Shown: positions 9,599 through 18,334 of the stretch, in pieces
How positions within the stretch are numbered: position 1 is the first letter of the stretch
Layout of the letters: every line of letters begins with the position of its first letter
From: Candidatus Gastranaerophilales bacterium
GTDB taxonomy: Bacteria > Cyanobacteriota > Vampirovibrionia > Gastranaerophilales > Gastranaerophilaceae
DNA: 58,409 nucleotides
Direction of reading: 5' to 3'
NCBI GenBank assembly: GCA_944323165.1
Contig: CALURK010000010.1
Location: forward strand, 1 to 58,409
The notes under the pieces: model-generated
Told to the model about the DNA's origin: nothing
Databases searched by the model: none
What the model saw: the letters and a program-made list of their open reading frames with translations, nothing else
Made by a program: the position numbers and the translations under genes

Positions 9599-9627
9599 CC
9601 CCACCCTCAAGGGGCGGGGGAATTTTT
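9599..9627 (+). repeat. GC-rich hairpin followed by T run
   Basis: A CCCC-A-CCC arm pairs with GGG-GC-GGGG around a TCAA loop, followed by AATTTTT. It looks like an intrinsic terminator on the plus strand, but no plus-strand gene precedes it. It is better read as part of the intergenic repeat element, sitting between the two related palindromes. Confidence 0.5.
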
Positions 9628-9628
9628 A

Positions 9629-9652
9629 TGTCATTCCGAATTTATTTCGGAA
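9629..9652. repeat. Second copy of the TGTCAT...GAATTTATTTC palindrome
   Basis: TTCCGAA-TTTAT-TTCGGAA (9634-9652) preceded by TGTCA. It matches 9551-9574 in direct orientation, 78 bp downstream. Where the first copy has CTGAA/TTCAG this one has CCGAA/TTCGG, so pairing is preserved. Confidence 0.65.
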
Positions 9653-9704
9653 TCTAATGTCGTCGAAGTACAACTTTTATCGCTAAAACTCTTCAAAATC
9701 GCTC

Positions 9705-9733
9705 TTGATATTTACCCCTGTTTGTCTTAAACT
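9705..9733 (+). promoter_or_regulatory. Predicted promoter of gpmI
   Basis: TTGATA (9705-9710), 17-bp spacer, TAAACT (9728-9733). A strong GAGGAG ribosome site lies just before the gpmI ATG. Confidence 0.5.
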
Positions 9734-9770
9734 TGAAGGGTTAAATAAGACTAATTGAGGAGATTTCAAT

Positions 9771-11297
9771 ATGACTAACAGAGTTTTATTATGTATTATG
9801 GACGGTTGGGGAATTTCCACCGGCTCAGCAAAATATGATGCTACAAAGCTTTCACATCCGGTTCATGTTCAAGAATTAATAAAAGACTATCCTTCAACTA
9901 TGATTCATGCAGATGGAGAGTTTGTTGGACTACCACATGGACAAATGGGTAATAGTGAAGTAGGTCACCTAAATTTAGGCGCTGGAAGAGTTGTTTACCA
10001 AGACTTGTCTAAAATTAACAGAGCTATAAAGGACGGGGCTTTCTTTAAAAATGAAAAATTCTTAGAAGCTATTGAACATGCTAAAAAAAATAATTCATCA
10101 CTTCACATATATGGTTTGGTTTCAACAGGTGGAGTTCACTCTTCGTTAGACCATGTACTTGCTTTAATAAAGCTTGCTGCTGATGAAGGTTTGACAAAAG
10201 TTTATGTACACGCATTCCTAGATGGACGTGATACACCTCCGGCAAGTGCTTGCGAATATTTACAAGTTGTTGAAGATGAATTAAAGAAATATAACCTGCC
10301 ACCTGTAGCTTCTGTTATAGGTAGATATTACATAATGGATAGAGATAACAGATGGGATAGAGTCGAAAAAGGTTATAATTGCTTGTTATTTGGAGAAGGT
10401 GATCATGCTTCTTCAGCTATCGAAGGTGTAAAAAAATCTTATGAAAATGGAGTTACTGACGAATTTGTACTTCCTATAGTTGTAGGAGGTGAAGAATCAA
10501 GAATTCATGACAATGATTCTATAATATTCTTTAACTACAGACCTGATAGAGCTAGAGAAATTACTAAGGCTATTAACTTTAAAGATTTTGACGGTTTCAA
10601 TCGTAAAAAGGTTCTAAATAATATTTATTACTGTACAATGACAAGCTATGATGAATCATTCAATTTCCCTGTTGCCTTCCCTAAAACACATTTGAAGAAT
10701 ATTCTTGGAGATGTATTGGAAGCAAACGGAATTAAGCAGTTTAGAACCGCAGAAACTGAAAAGTATGCACACGTTACATTCTTCTTTAATGGTGGAATTG
10801 ATGAGCCGCAACCTCACGAAACAAGAGTTCTAGTTCCATCTCCAAAAGTTGCAACTTATGATATGCAGCCGGAGATGAGTGCTCCACAGGTTTGTGAGAA
10901 TGTATTAAAAGCAATTGACAATAAAGATTACGGATTTATACTGGTAAACTTTGCTAACCCTGATATGGTAGGTCATACTGGCGTACTTGATGCTGCGACA
11001 AAGGCTTGTCATGTTGTTGATGAGTGTGTCGGTAAAATTGCGCAAAAATGTAAAGAAAGCAATGTTACAATGGTACTTACGGCTGATCACGGTAATGCTG
11101 AAGTAATGGTTGATGAAAAAACAGGAAAACCTCAAACAGCTCATACTACAAACGAAGTGCCATTAGTAATAATCAATGCTCCTGAAAAGGTTGAACTGAA
11201 AGAAGATGGAGCATTGTGCAATGTTGCACCGACTGTTCTTCAACTTATGGGAATTAAAAAACCTGAAGAAATGGACTGTGATAGCTTAATTAAATAA
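9771..11297 (+). CDS. gpmI: 2,3-bisphosphoglycerate-independent phosphoglycerate mutase
   Basis: 508 aa, the usual length for the family. It interconverts 3- and 2-phosphoglycerate in glycolysis using two Mn ions and a phosphoserine intermediate. Visible motifs: MDGWG (10-14), MGNSEVGHLNLGAGR with catalytic Ser62, HAFLDGRDTPP (~147-157), RYYIMDRDNRWDR, NYRPDRAREI (~255) and the metal motif TADHGNAE (~437-444). GAGGAG precedes the ATG. It is followed after 37 nt by a SNF2 ATPase on the same strand, a partnership with no obvious metabolic sense. Function is secure. Confidence 0.97.
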   Translation: MTNRVLLCIMDGWGISTGSAKYDATKLSHPVHVQELIKDYPSTMIHADGEFVGLPHGQMGNSEVGHLNLGAGRVVYQDLSKINRAIKDGAFFKNEKFLEAIEHAKKNNSSLHIYGLVSTGGVHSSLDHVLALIKLAADEGLTKVYVHAFLDGRDTPPASACEYLQVVEDELKKYNLPPVASVIGRYYIMDRDNRWDRVEKGYNCLLFGEGDHASSAIEGVKKSYENGVTDEFVLPIVVGGEESRIHDNDSIIFFNYRPDRAREITKAINFKDFDGFNRKKVLNNIYYCTMTSYDESFNFPVAFPKTHLKNILGDVLEANGIKQFRTAETEKYAHVTFFFNGGIDEPQPHETRVLVPSPKVATYDMQPEMSAPQVCENVLKAIDNKDYGFILVNFANPDMVGHTGVLDAATKACHVVDECVGKIAQKCKESNVTMVLTADHGNAEVMVDEKTGKPQTAHTTNEVPLVIINAPEKVELKEDGALCNVAPTVLQLMGIKKPEEMDCDSLIK

Positions 11298-11334
11298 GCT
11301 AATATTATAAAATATACTTATTAAGAGAGGATTT

Positions 11335-14331
11335 ATGACAGAAACTTTACCTTTAAATATTGATTTATCACTCAAAAAAAACAATGTTGATGAATTTTTC
11401 TTCAACTTGAGCGAGAATCCTGAAGGATTTAAAAATAAAGATTTCAGGTACACTCTTAGTCTTATATATCAACTTGTTGAGGATGAATTTGAAGGTATTT
11501 TTCTGTCACCTAATTCTCCTGTAAGAAATACTGATTTTTTGCTTATAAACGATGGAACGGCTGAAAATCCTAAATTAAGCTTTTTTGTAACTCCTACAAA
11601 TAACTTTCAATTCTATTTAAAATCAAAAGGTTCAATGTTCAGATTTTCTTCTAAAGAGGTCAATGGACAGATTGGCTATATAATGCCTCTTGATTTAGTT
11701 TTAGATTATTTTGGCGGGTTTGGAGAAGTTGTAGACTTTTCTTCTTTAACACAAACTTTTGCCTATTTTAACAAGCTTACTCATTTTGTAATGAAGCTTA
11801 TTGAAAAATTGTACTTTATACCTACTGTTCACAAAAGAGAAGGCGTATCTGGCGGATGTTTTAGAATTGTTTATGAACCAATTATTTCTAATAAAGAATC
11901 AGCAAAGATTATTAATGAATTAGAGAAAAACCTTCCTGAAAATATCTTCATAAAAGGTGAGAAACCTAAGAATTTTGTTGAAAGGTTTGTTAGAGAATAC
12001 TTAAATTACCTTATCTACAAATTTTTAGGAATAAAAGCATACCGTTTTAAAGACATAAAATCCGGTCATTATATGATAAAAGATTTGGAGCAAAGATGTC
12101 TTTTAAAAGGGAAAGATGTTGCTGAAAACATTGCTCAATGGTTTGATGAACTTTATCTGGGCAAATATGATTTAATACCATTTTTTAAAGTCAGTAAAAT
12201 CAGCGATGATAAATTTGAGCTCAAAATCCACATTAAAAATAGAAAAACCGGTGAATGTATTCTTTTGGATGATTTATATCAAAAAGATAAAATTTGGGAT
12301 TTAGATACTGAAGATATCGGAAAAATTATCGAAAAGCAGCTTAATTATGCAGTAAGGTATATGCCGGAATTGGAAACCTTGTTTGAAGACGAGGATAAAT
12401 TATCATTAACTTTAAGTCTGAATGAAGTATATAAAATTATTGCGCAGACGGCATATTATCTACAAAAGGCACAAATAGAAGTAATTCTTCCAGAAGAGCT
12501 TACGAATATAATTATTCCAAGAGCCTCCATAAATGCTAAAGTTAAAGCTTCTCGCTCGGCGGATTTGATGAATATCTTCAATACTGTTTCAACCAGCGCG
12601 ATTTCATTGGATGACATTTTAGAATTTTCTTACGAAGTTTCGTTGGGTGATGAAAAGATTTCACTAGAAGAATTTAATAAGTTGGTGGGTGAAAGCAATG
12701 GTCTTATTCAATACAATGGAAAGTATATTTTAATAGATAAAGCAGAAGGGCAAAAGCTAATTGATCAGATTAAAAATGCTAACCATAAAAAATTGACAAG
12801 GCTTGAACTTATTCATGCATCAATGTCAGGTCAATTACAAAATTACGATTTTAACTATGATGAAGCTTATGCAAACGTTATAAAGGACTTTGCAAAGCCT
12901 GTAGAAGTCACTCAGCCTACGGAGCTTAAAGGTGAATTAAGAGCGTATCAAATGACAGGTTTAAAATGGCTTTGGACAAATGTTTCAAAAGGTTTTGGCT
13001 GCTGTATGGCTGATGATATGGGGTTAGGTAAAACTATTCAGGTTATAAGCCTTATATTAAAACTCAAAGAAGAAAAGAAGTTAAAAAATCCAGTGCTAGT
13101 AATTTGCCCAACTACACTTATGGGAAACTGGATGAAGGAACTTCAGATGTTTGCACCATCTTTAAAAGCTACCACATACCACGGTATAGATAGAAAACTG
13201 GATACAAATTTTGACGTAATTCTAACAACTTATGCCATAATGAGAATTGATGTAGAAGAGATGAAGAAGCACACTTGGGGTATGGTAATAGTCGATGAAG
13301 CGCAAAATATCAAAAATCCGGATACTGCTCAAACTCTCGCAATAAAGTCTTTAAAATCGGATATAAAAATAGCAATGACAGGTACTCCAGTAGAAAACCG
13401 TTTAACAGAGTTATGGAGTATTTTTGACTTTATAAATAAAGGTTACTTAGGCTCTTTAAAAGAATTCCAAAAGAGCTATGCTGTTCCTATAGAAAGATTT
13501 AAAGAAACATCAAGAGCATCTAAGCTTAAGTTGTCAATTTCTCCATTTGTATTAAGAAGGTTAAAAACTGATAAGCATGTAATATCTGACCTACCTGACA
13601 AAATGGTTATGAACGATTATTGCTATCTAGCGAAACCTCAAGCAATATTATACGAAAAAACTCTTAATGAAATGATGGAAAAGATAAGTGGTTTTACTGG
13701 AATAAATAGAAGAGGAAATATCTTCAAATTAATTACTGCGTTAAAGCAAATTTGCAACCATCCGTACCATTTCTTAAAAAGCGGAGAAACTTCAAAAGAG
13801 CTTTCCGGTAAAACTGAAAAGTGTGTTTCTTTGGTTCAAAGTATTTTGGACAATAATGAAAAAACTTTGATATTCACTCAATACAAGGAAATGGGAGATT
13901 TGTTAGCTAAAATTCTTACTGAAGAATGTTCTTCTGAACCTTCATTTTTCCACGGTTCCTTAACTGTACCTCAAAGAGAACATTTAATTGATGATTTTCA
14001 AAACAATGATGAGAGAAAAATAATGATACTCTCTCTAAAAGCGGGTGGAACTGGTTTAAACTTAACAAGTGCAACAAATGTTATTCATTATGATTTGTGG
14101 TGGAACCCTGCTGTTGAAGAACAGGCTACCGACAGAACTTATCGTATTGGTCAGGATAAAAATGTTATGGTGCACCGTTTGATTACATTGGGAACTTTTG
14201 AGGAAAAAATTGACGAAATGTTAAAATCTAAAAAAGAACTTGCGGATCTTGCGGTCTACGAAGGAGAAAAAATTATTACAGAGCTTTCAGACCAAGAAAT
14301 TTACGACATATTCTCGCTTTCTGCCGGTTAG
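11335..14331 (+). CDS. SNF2-family DEAD/DEAH ATPase
   Basis: 998 aa. A ~530-residue N-terminal region of unknown fold precedes the Snf2 motor: ADDMGLGKT (Walker A, ~559-567), CPTTLMGNW (Ia), VDEAQNIKNP (motif II, ~653), TGTPVENRLTELWSI (III), LIFTQY, LKAGGTGLNL (V) and QATDRTYRIGQ (VI, ~932). Bacterial members act on DNA- or RNA-polymerase-bound complexes as ATP-driven translocases. DEAQ replaces the more usual DEAH/DEAQ set acceptably, so the motor looks active. AGAGGA precedes the ATG. It is co-directional with gpmI and the histidine kinase. The exact role (transcription recycling, chromatin-like remodelling, defence) cannot be decided. Confidence 0.9.
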   Translation: MTETLPLNIDLSLKKNNVDEFFFNLSENPEGFKNKDFRYTLSLIYQLVEDEFEGIFLSPNSPVRNTDFLLINDGTAENPKLSFFVTPTNNFQFYLKSKGSMFRFSSKEVNGQIGYIMPLDLVLDYFGGFGEVVDFSSLTQTFAYFNKLTHFVMKLIEKLYFIPTVHKREGVSGGCFRIVYEPIISNKESAKIINELEKNLPENIFIKGEKPKNFVERFVREYLNYLIYKFLGIKAYRFKDIKSGHYMIKDLEQRCLLKGKDVAENIAQWFDELYLGKYDLIPFFKVSKISDDKFELKIHIKNRKTGECILLDDLYQKDKIWDLDTEDIGKIIEKQLNYAVRYMPELETLFEDEDKLSLTLSLNEVYKIIAQTAYYLQKAQIEVILPEELTNIIIPRASINAKVKASRSADLMNIFNTVSTSAISLDDILEFSYEVSLGDEKISLEEFNKLVGESNGLIQYNGKYILIDKAEGQKLIDQIKNANHKKLTRLELIHASMSGQLQNYDFNYDEAYANVIKDFAKPVEVTQPTELKGELRAYQMTGLKWLWTNVSKGFGCCMADDMGLGKTIQVISLILKLKEEKKLKNPVLVICPTTLMGNWMKELQMFAPSLKATTYHGIDRKLDTNFDVILTTYAIMRIDVEEMKKHTWGMVIVDEAQNIKNPDTAQTLAIKSLKSDIKIAMTGTPVENRLTELWSIFDFINKGYLGSLKEFQKSYAVPIERFKETSRASKLKLSISPFVLRRLKTDKHVISDLPDKMVMNDYCYLAKPQAILYEKTLNEMMEKISGFTGINRRGNIFKLITALKQICNHPYHFLKSGETSKELSGKTEKCVSLVQSILDNNEKTLIFTQYKEMGDLLAKILTEECSSEPSFFHGSLTVPQREHLIDDFQNNDERKIMILSLKAGGTGLNLTSATNVIHYDLWWNPAVEEQATDRTYRIGQDKNVMVHRLITLGTFEEKIDEMLKSKKELADLAVYEGEKIITELSDQEIYDIFSLSAG

Positions 14332-14350
14332 GGAATTTTTAGGAGGAATA

Positions 14351-15595
14351 TTGGCTTTATTATCACCTGAAAAAATTTTAAAACTTTTACCTTCATTATT
14401 TGAAATAAATATTAATGAAGATAAGATTGGTGTTAATTTATTTAGAAAACTTGAAAAAGTTTTAGTCTTTGATGAAGGTTATGTGTTTTTCGCAAATCCT
14501 GACAGTTTACAGTTAAAATATACGTACAAAACGATAACCACAAATACGAATTTCACCATACCTTTTGACTTAAAGAAATTTATATTTTCTAAGGAAGGAA
14601 CAATACTTACCAACAATGATAAGCTCATTCAAGTTCTTGAACTGACAGATTATGGCACTAATCTTATTGCTAAAATATCAATAAAATCAACAGTTTTTGG
14701 TTTAATTATTTTGTGCAAAAAAGAAGAAAATTTTTATAGAAAAGAAGACCTTATAGCTTTAGAAGCAGTTTCTTCAATATTATCATACGTACTAAAAGAT
14801 TCAGAATTATCAAGTGTTTTTAAACTCCAGCTAAAGGCTTTAAAGGATGGAATTATAGAAAAAAATAAAGCTTATAAAACAATAAAAGAACAAAATGAAA
14901 AAATTTTAGAAGCTGATAAAGTTAAGAATGAATTTCTGGCAAATGTATCTCATGAATTGCGAACTCCACTTAATTCAATATTAGGATTCTCTGATATTTT
15001 AAGCACTCAACTATATGGAAACTTAAATTCTAAACAAGAAGAATACATAAACGACATCAAAGTATCTGCGACACATCTTTTGGGCATGATAAATGAAATT
15101 CTTGATATGTCAAAATTGGAAGCAAAAGCTATGAAAATAGTTAAGAGTACTTTCTGGATATCACAAGCGGTAAATGAAGCTTGCAATATTTTAATGCCGC
15201 TTGCCACTAAAAAAAATATTATTCTAAAAAAAGATATACCTGAGGATTTTGAAGTTTTTGCAGATTATCAAAAAATTCAACAAATTTTATACAATTTGAT
15301 AAGTAATGCAATAAAGTATTCGCCGGAAAATGACGTTATTGATATAAAAATAAGTGCGAATGACGAATCTTATAAAATTTCTATTCACGATAACGGAATA
15401 GGTATTGATAAGAAATACCATGGGAAAATTTTTGCAAAATTTGTGCAGCTTGATAGTGCTTACACCAAAAAGGAAAGTTCTACCGGTCTAGGTTTAACAA
15501 TAACAAAAGAATTAGTAGAGCTGCATGAAGGTAAAATATCTTTAATTAGCGAGGTTAACAATGGTTCTACTTTTATAGTAGAGATTCCGTTTTAG
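14351..15595 (+). CDS. Cytoplasmic sensor histidine kinase
   Basis: 414 aa from a TTG start at 14351, chosen because a perfect AGGAGG lies 4 nt ahead; a longer reading from 14240 overlaps the SNF2 gene by 92 nt and lacks a ribosome site. Domains: GAF-like N-terminus (~1-150), coiled linker, HisKA with NVSHELRTP (phospho-acceptor His201), N box NLISNAIKYSP (~315-325), G1 DNGIGID (~347-353) and G2 GLGLTI (~380). No membrane segment is seen, so it senses an internal signal. There is no adjacent response regulator. The 3' end overlaps the convergent calpain-like gene by 23 bp. Confidence 0.93.
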   Translation: MALLSPEKILKLLPSLFEININEDKIGVNLFRKLEKVLVFDEGYVFFANPDSLQLKYTYKTITTNTNFTIPFDLKKFIFSKEGTILTNNDKLIQVLELTDYGTNLIAKISIKSTVFGLIILCKKEENFYRKEDLIALEAVSSILSYVLKDSELSSVFKLQLKALKDGIIEKNKAYKTIKEQNEKILEADKVKNEFLANVSHELRTPLNSILGFSDILSTQLYGNLNSKQEEYINDIKVSATHLLGMINEILDMSKLEAKAMKIVKSTFWISQAVNEACNILMPLATKKNIILKKDIPEDFEVFADYQKIQQILYNLISNAIKYSPENDVIDIKISANDESYKISIHDNGIGIDKKYHGKIFAKFVQLDSAYTKKESSTGLGLTITKELVELHEGKISLISEVNNGSTFIVEIPF

Positions 15596-16343
15596 CTAAA
15601 TCACTGTCAAAATATCCGACTATAAATTTAAAAGTTCTCAATGCTGTATCAATATTCATTGTTCTTGGTTTATTACCACGTTTTTCTTTTACAGTAATTG
15701 TATGATTATCTAAATCTACATCTTCTAAAACATATACATGCCAAGTTTTAGCATCAAGCATCTTTACGCCTGTACCAATGACAAAGCTATGTTGCTTTTC
15801 TTTATCCATTCGCTTAAATAAATCCATTACCTGATCTCGGTATCCTTCCAAATCAATATTAAAGTCAGTTTCAGCTATAACTCTAGGTTCTATTCCTGTA
15901 AATATTTTCATAAAATGTGATGGCAGATTATTCTCAAAAGGATACGTTTTGAATTTACTTGTAACACGGCATATCCAAGGTTTTGATTTATGTTTTTTTT
16001 CATATTCCGCAACAGAAATATCCATGCTTCTTATAATTTCATTTGGCTGTTCTATATAAAGCTTATCATATCCATTAACAACAGCATTTGTAGGAACTGT
16101 ATACTTTTCTTTTACTCCATTATCATTATAGAAATAACAATTGATAAGTTTTGGGTTATTATCATCATATTCAATCTGATTTTTTAGCACTTTTCTGCCA
16201 TTTTTAGTGTGCGACAATGTTTCTAGTGTTGACATAAGGTAACAATCACTGAATTTTTGCTTTGCATACTCAAAATTATCAATATCTTTGTCAGAAATTG
16301 ATGCTTTAAAATTAGGATAAAAAGAATTTATACAACCTAGCAT
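15573..16343 (-). CDS. Calpain-like (C2-type) cysteine protease
   Basis: 256 aa. FSDCYLMSTLETLSHT (31-46) matches the calpain nucleophile motif (consensus GDCW/Y-hydrophobic) with Cys34. WHVYVLEDVD (201-210) matches the His box with His202. The usual third residue (Asn of NPWG) seems replaced: the aligned stretch is VKEKRGN, with Asn224 nearby. Calpain-like proteases are mostly eukaryotic, with scattered bacterial members. No signal peptide and no EF-hand or C2 domain is visible. No clear ribosome site precedes the ATG. Convergent with, and overlapping, the histidine kinase. Fold assignment is moderately sure; activity is inference. Confidence 0.6.
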   Translation of the reverse strand: MLGCINSFYPNFKASISDKDIDNFEYAKQKFSDCYLMSTLETLSHTKNGRKVLKNQIEYDDNNPKLINCYFYNDNGVKEKYTVPTNAVVNGYDKLYIEQPNEIIRSMDISVAEYEKKHKSKPWICRVTSKFKTYPFENNLPSHFMKIFTGIEPRVIAETDFNIDLEGYRDQVMDLFKRMDKEKQHSFVIGTGVKMLDAKTWHVYVLEDVDLDNHTITVKEKRGNKPRTMNIDTALRTFKFIVGYFDSDLAKTESLL

Positions 16344-16373
16344 ACAAATATTAAATAAAAAAAATGTTCATTA

Positions 16374-16402
16374 TTGATAAATTATTGCAAAAATGTTACA
16401 AT
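16374..16402 (+). promoter_or_regulatory. Predicted promoter of the rpiB operon
   Basis: TTGATA (16374-16379), 17-bp spacer, TACAAT (16397-16402). The expected start near 16409 leaves a short leader with a GAGGGA ribosome site before rpiB. Confidence 0.65.
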
Positions 16403-16425
16403 TTTAACAAAAGAGGGAACGATAT

Positions 16426-16854
16426 ATGAAGATAATAGTAGGCTCAGATCACGGAGGTTACAGCCTAAAATGTTTAATCATTGCTCATCTGGAGCAACAG
16501 GGAATAGAAGTTCAAGATATGGGTTGCTATAGCGAAGATTCATGTGACTATCCTGTTATTGCAAAAGAAGTAGCAAAAGAAGTTTTGTTGACAAAAGATA
16601 GAGGCATACTTATCTGCGGAACTGGCATAGGAATGTCTATAGCAGCAAATAAATTTAAGGGTATAAGAGCCTCTCTTTGTAATGACACTTATTCTGCAAG
16701 AATGACACGTAAACATAATGATTCAAACATTTTATGTTTAGGTGAAAGGGTAATAGGTCCGGGATTAGCGTTTGATATTGTTGATGAATGGCTGATTACT
16801 GAATTTGAAGGTGGTCGTCACGAGAGAAGAATTAATATGTTGGAGCTGGAATGA
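16426..16854 (+). CDS. rpiB: Ribose-5-phosphate isomerase B
   Basis: 142 aa, full length. It interconverts ribose 5-phosphate and ribulose 5-phosphate in the pentose phosphate pathway. Key features: GSDHGG at the N-terminus (D8, H9), the catalytic-cysteine loop ICGTGIGMSIAANK (Cys64), RKHNDSNIL (His97) and the phosphate-binding GGRHERRI near the C-terminus. First gene of a four-gene operon behind a good promoter. Its stop overlaps the rsfS start by 4 nt, so the two are translationally coupled. Confidence 0.95.
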   Translation: MKIIVGSDHGGYSLKCLIIAHLEQQGIEVQDMGCYSEDSCDYPVIAKEVAKEVLLTKDRGILICGTGIGMSIAANKFKGIRASLCNDTYSARMTRKHNDSNILCLGERVIGPGLAFDIVDEWLITEFEGGRHERRINMLELE

Positions 16855-17258
16855 ACAAAGAACTAACTTCTTATAAGTTTGCATGCGTGATTGCAAGATT
16901 TTTAGATGAAAAAATTGCTAAGGATATATCTATACTAAATATAAGTAATGTTTCTTCATTTGCTGATTATTTTGTAATATGTTCTGCTCAAACAAATACA
17001 CAAGTAAAGGCACTTACTGAGAATTTGACGGATAAAGTAAAACAAACTTTTTCTAGACTTCCTATAGGGAGAGAAAATGATATAAAAAACAGGTGGAATC
17101 TTATTGATTATGGTGATGTAGTAGTTCATATTCTGCACCAAGATGAAAGAGAAACTTACGCTATAGAAAAATTTTGGAACCATGCTTTAAGTATTCCTGA
17201 AAAGACTTGGTTAGAGGAATCAAAGGAATATTCTGAATACGAAAATGTTGAGAGATAA
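16851..17258 (+). CDS. rsfS: Ribosomal silencing factor RsfS (Iojap/YbeB)
   Basis: 135 aa. The RsfS core is recognisable: DISILNISNVSSFADYFVIC, TNTQVKALTENL, RWNLIDYGDVVVHIL and RETYAIEKFW. RsfS binds ribosomal protein uL14 and blocks subunit joining during starvation. The ATGA overlap with rpiB and a GGAG site within the rpiB tail fix the start. A C-terminal extension of about 20 residues is slightly longer than usual. Confidence 0.92.
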   Translation: MNKELTSYKFACVIARFLDEKIAKDISILNISNVSSFADYFVICSAQTNTQVKALTENLTDKVKQTFSRLPIGRENDIKNRWNLIDYGDVVVHILHQDERETYAIEKFWNHALSIPEKTWLEESKEYSEYENVER

Positions 17259-17263
17259 ATTAT

Positions 17264-18334
17264 ATGGATAAAAAAGAATTAAATAAGGCAATTGAAAAAA
17301 CTGTTTTAAAAATGGCTTTAGAACCTAAAAATACTGCTCTTTATCATGAATTAGCTAAGTATTATGCCATGGATAATCAGTATGAAAAGGTTATTTCAGT
17401 TTATGAGAGTTTACTTGAGATAGATCCAAAGGATTTGCAGACTCTTTTAAACTTAGGCAGTATATGGTTTTATTCTAAAGATTATAAAAAAGCTTTAAAA
17501 TATTTTCATCAAGCGATGCTTGTTAATCCAAGCAACTATCTTGTTTATTACAATTTAGCGAATACGTATGCTGAATTAAAAAACTTTCCTAAAGCCCTAC
17601 ATTTTTATAATAGAACGCTTGATTTCAATTCCAATGATCCTGAAGTTTATAATGCTATAGCTCTTTTATATCACGATTTTGAAGACTATGTTGAAGCAAG
17701 GGCGTACTATGAGAAAGCTTTATCACTTGATCCTGAAAATTTAACAGCTTTAGTGGATTTGGGTAATGTTTGTTTCAAATTATTCGACTACAATAAAGCT
17801 TTGGAATATTATTACAAAGTTTTTGCGCTTGCTCCTGACAATAAAACTGTTGCTTTATGTATAGCTAATACACTTGCTGTTAATAAAGATAAAGAAAAGT
17901 GCTATGATTATTTTGAAAAAGCAATAGCATTACCTGGGGATAATTACAAAGCTTATATTTGTTATGCAATAGCAAAGTCTGATTTCAAAGATTATGAGGA
18001 TGCTATTGAACTTTATAAAAAGGCAATAGAGATAAATCCTAAAGAAGCTAATGCATATATTCTTACAGGTAATTTATACTCTAATCTAAAGAAATTTAAA
18101 GAGGCAGAAGCTCAGTATAAAGAAGCTTTAAAAATTAATAAGCTTGATCCTAGTATTTATGTACTAATTGCAAATGTATATTATATGAATAATGAAATAG
18201 AACGTTCAATATATTCATACAGAGCAGCAGTTAATATGCGTCCTGAAAATGATGAATATAAATTAGTATTTATTCAGGTATTAGATGATTTTATTGATGA
18301 ATACAGAAAGGATGATATCGTTGCAACCTTCTAG
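17264..18334 (+). CDS. TPR-repeat protein
   Basis: 356 aa made almost entirely of about nine 34-residue tetratricopeptide repeats, with recurring signatures such as LLNLGSIWFYSKDYKKALKY, YYNLANTYAELKNFPKAL and YYEKALSLDPENLTALVDLG. No signal peptide or catalytic domain. TPR solenoids act as protein-binding scaffolds. It starts 5 nt after rsfS and overlaps the next gene by 14 nt, so it belongs to the rpiB operon. The partner is unknown. Confidence 0.88.
   Translation: MDKKELNKAIEKTVLKMALEPKNTALYHELAKYYAMDNQYEKVISVYESLLEIDPKDLQTLLNLGSIWFYSKDYKKALKYFHQAMLVNPSNYLVYYNLANTYAELKNFPKALHFYNRTLDFNSNDPEVYNAIALLYHDFEDYVEARAYYEKALSLDPENLTALVDLGNVCFKLFDYNKALEYYYKVFALAPDNKTVALCIANTLAVNKDKEKCYDYFEKAIALPGDNYKAYICYAIAKSDFKDYEDAIELYKKAIEINPKEANAYILTGNLYSNLKKFKEAEAQYKEALKINKLDPSIYVLIANVYYMNNEIERSIYSYRAAVNMRPENDEYKLVFIQVLDDFIDEYRKDDIVATF

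Larger units (their letters stand above)
9257..9770. other. 514-bp intergenic region with palindromic repeats
   Basis: 9257-9520 is featureless AT-rich DNA between divergent genes. 9521-9660 contains three inverted repeats and a GC-rich hairpin (listed separately). 9700-9770 holds the gpmI promoter and ribosome site. I see no convincing small ORF or RNA gene. Confidence 0.7.

Noticed and set aside
9599-9627. Genuine transcription terminator on the plus strand
   Set aside because: No plus-strand gene lies upstream within the gap; more likely part of a repeat element.
11335-14331. SNF2 gene as part of a DISARM-type or other defence island
   Set aside because: No methyltransferase, DUF1998 or nuclease genes are nearby; the neighbours are gpmI and a histidine kinase.
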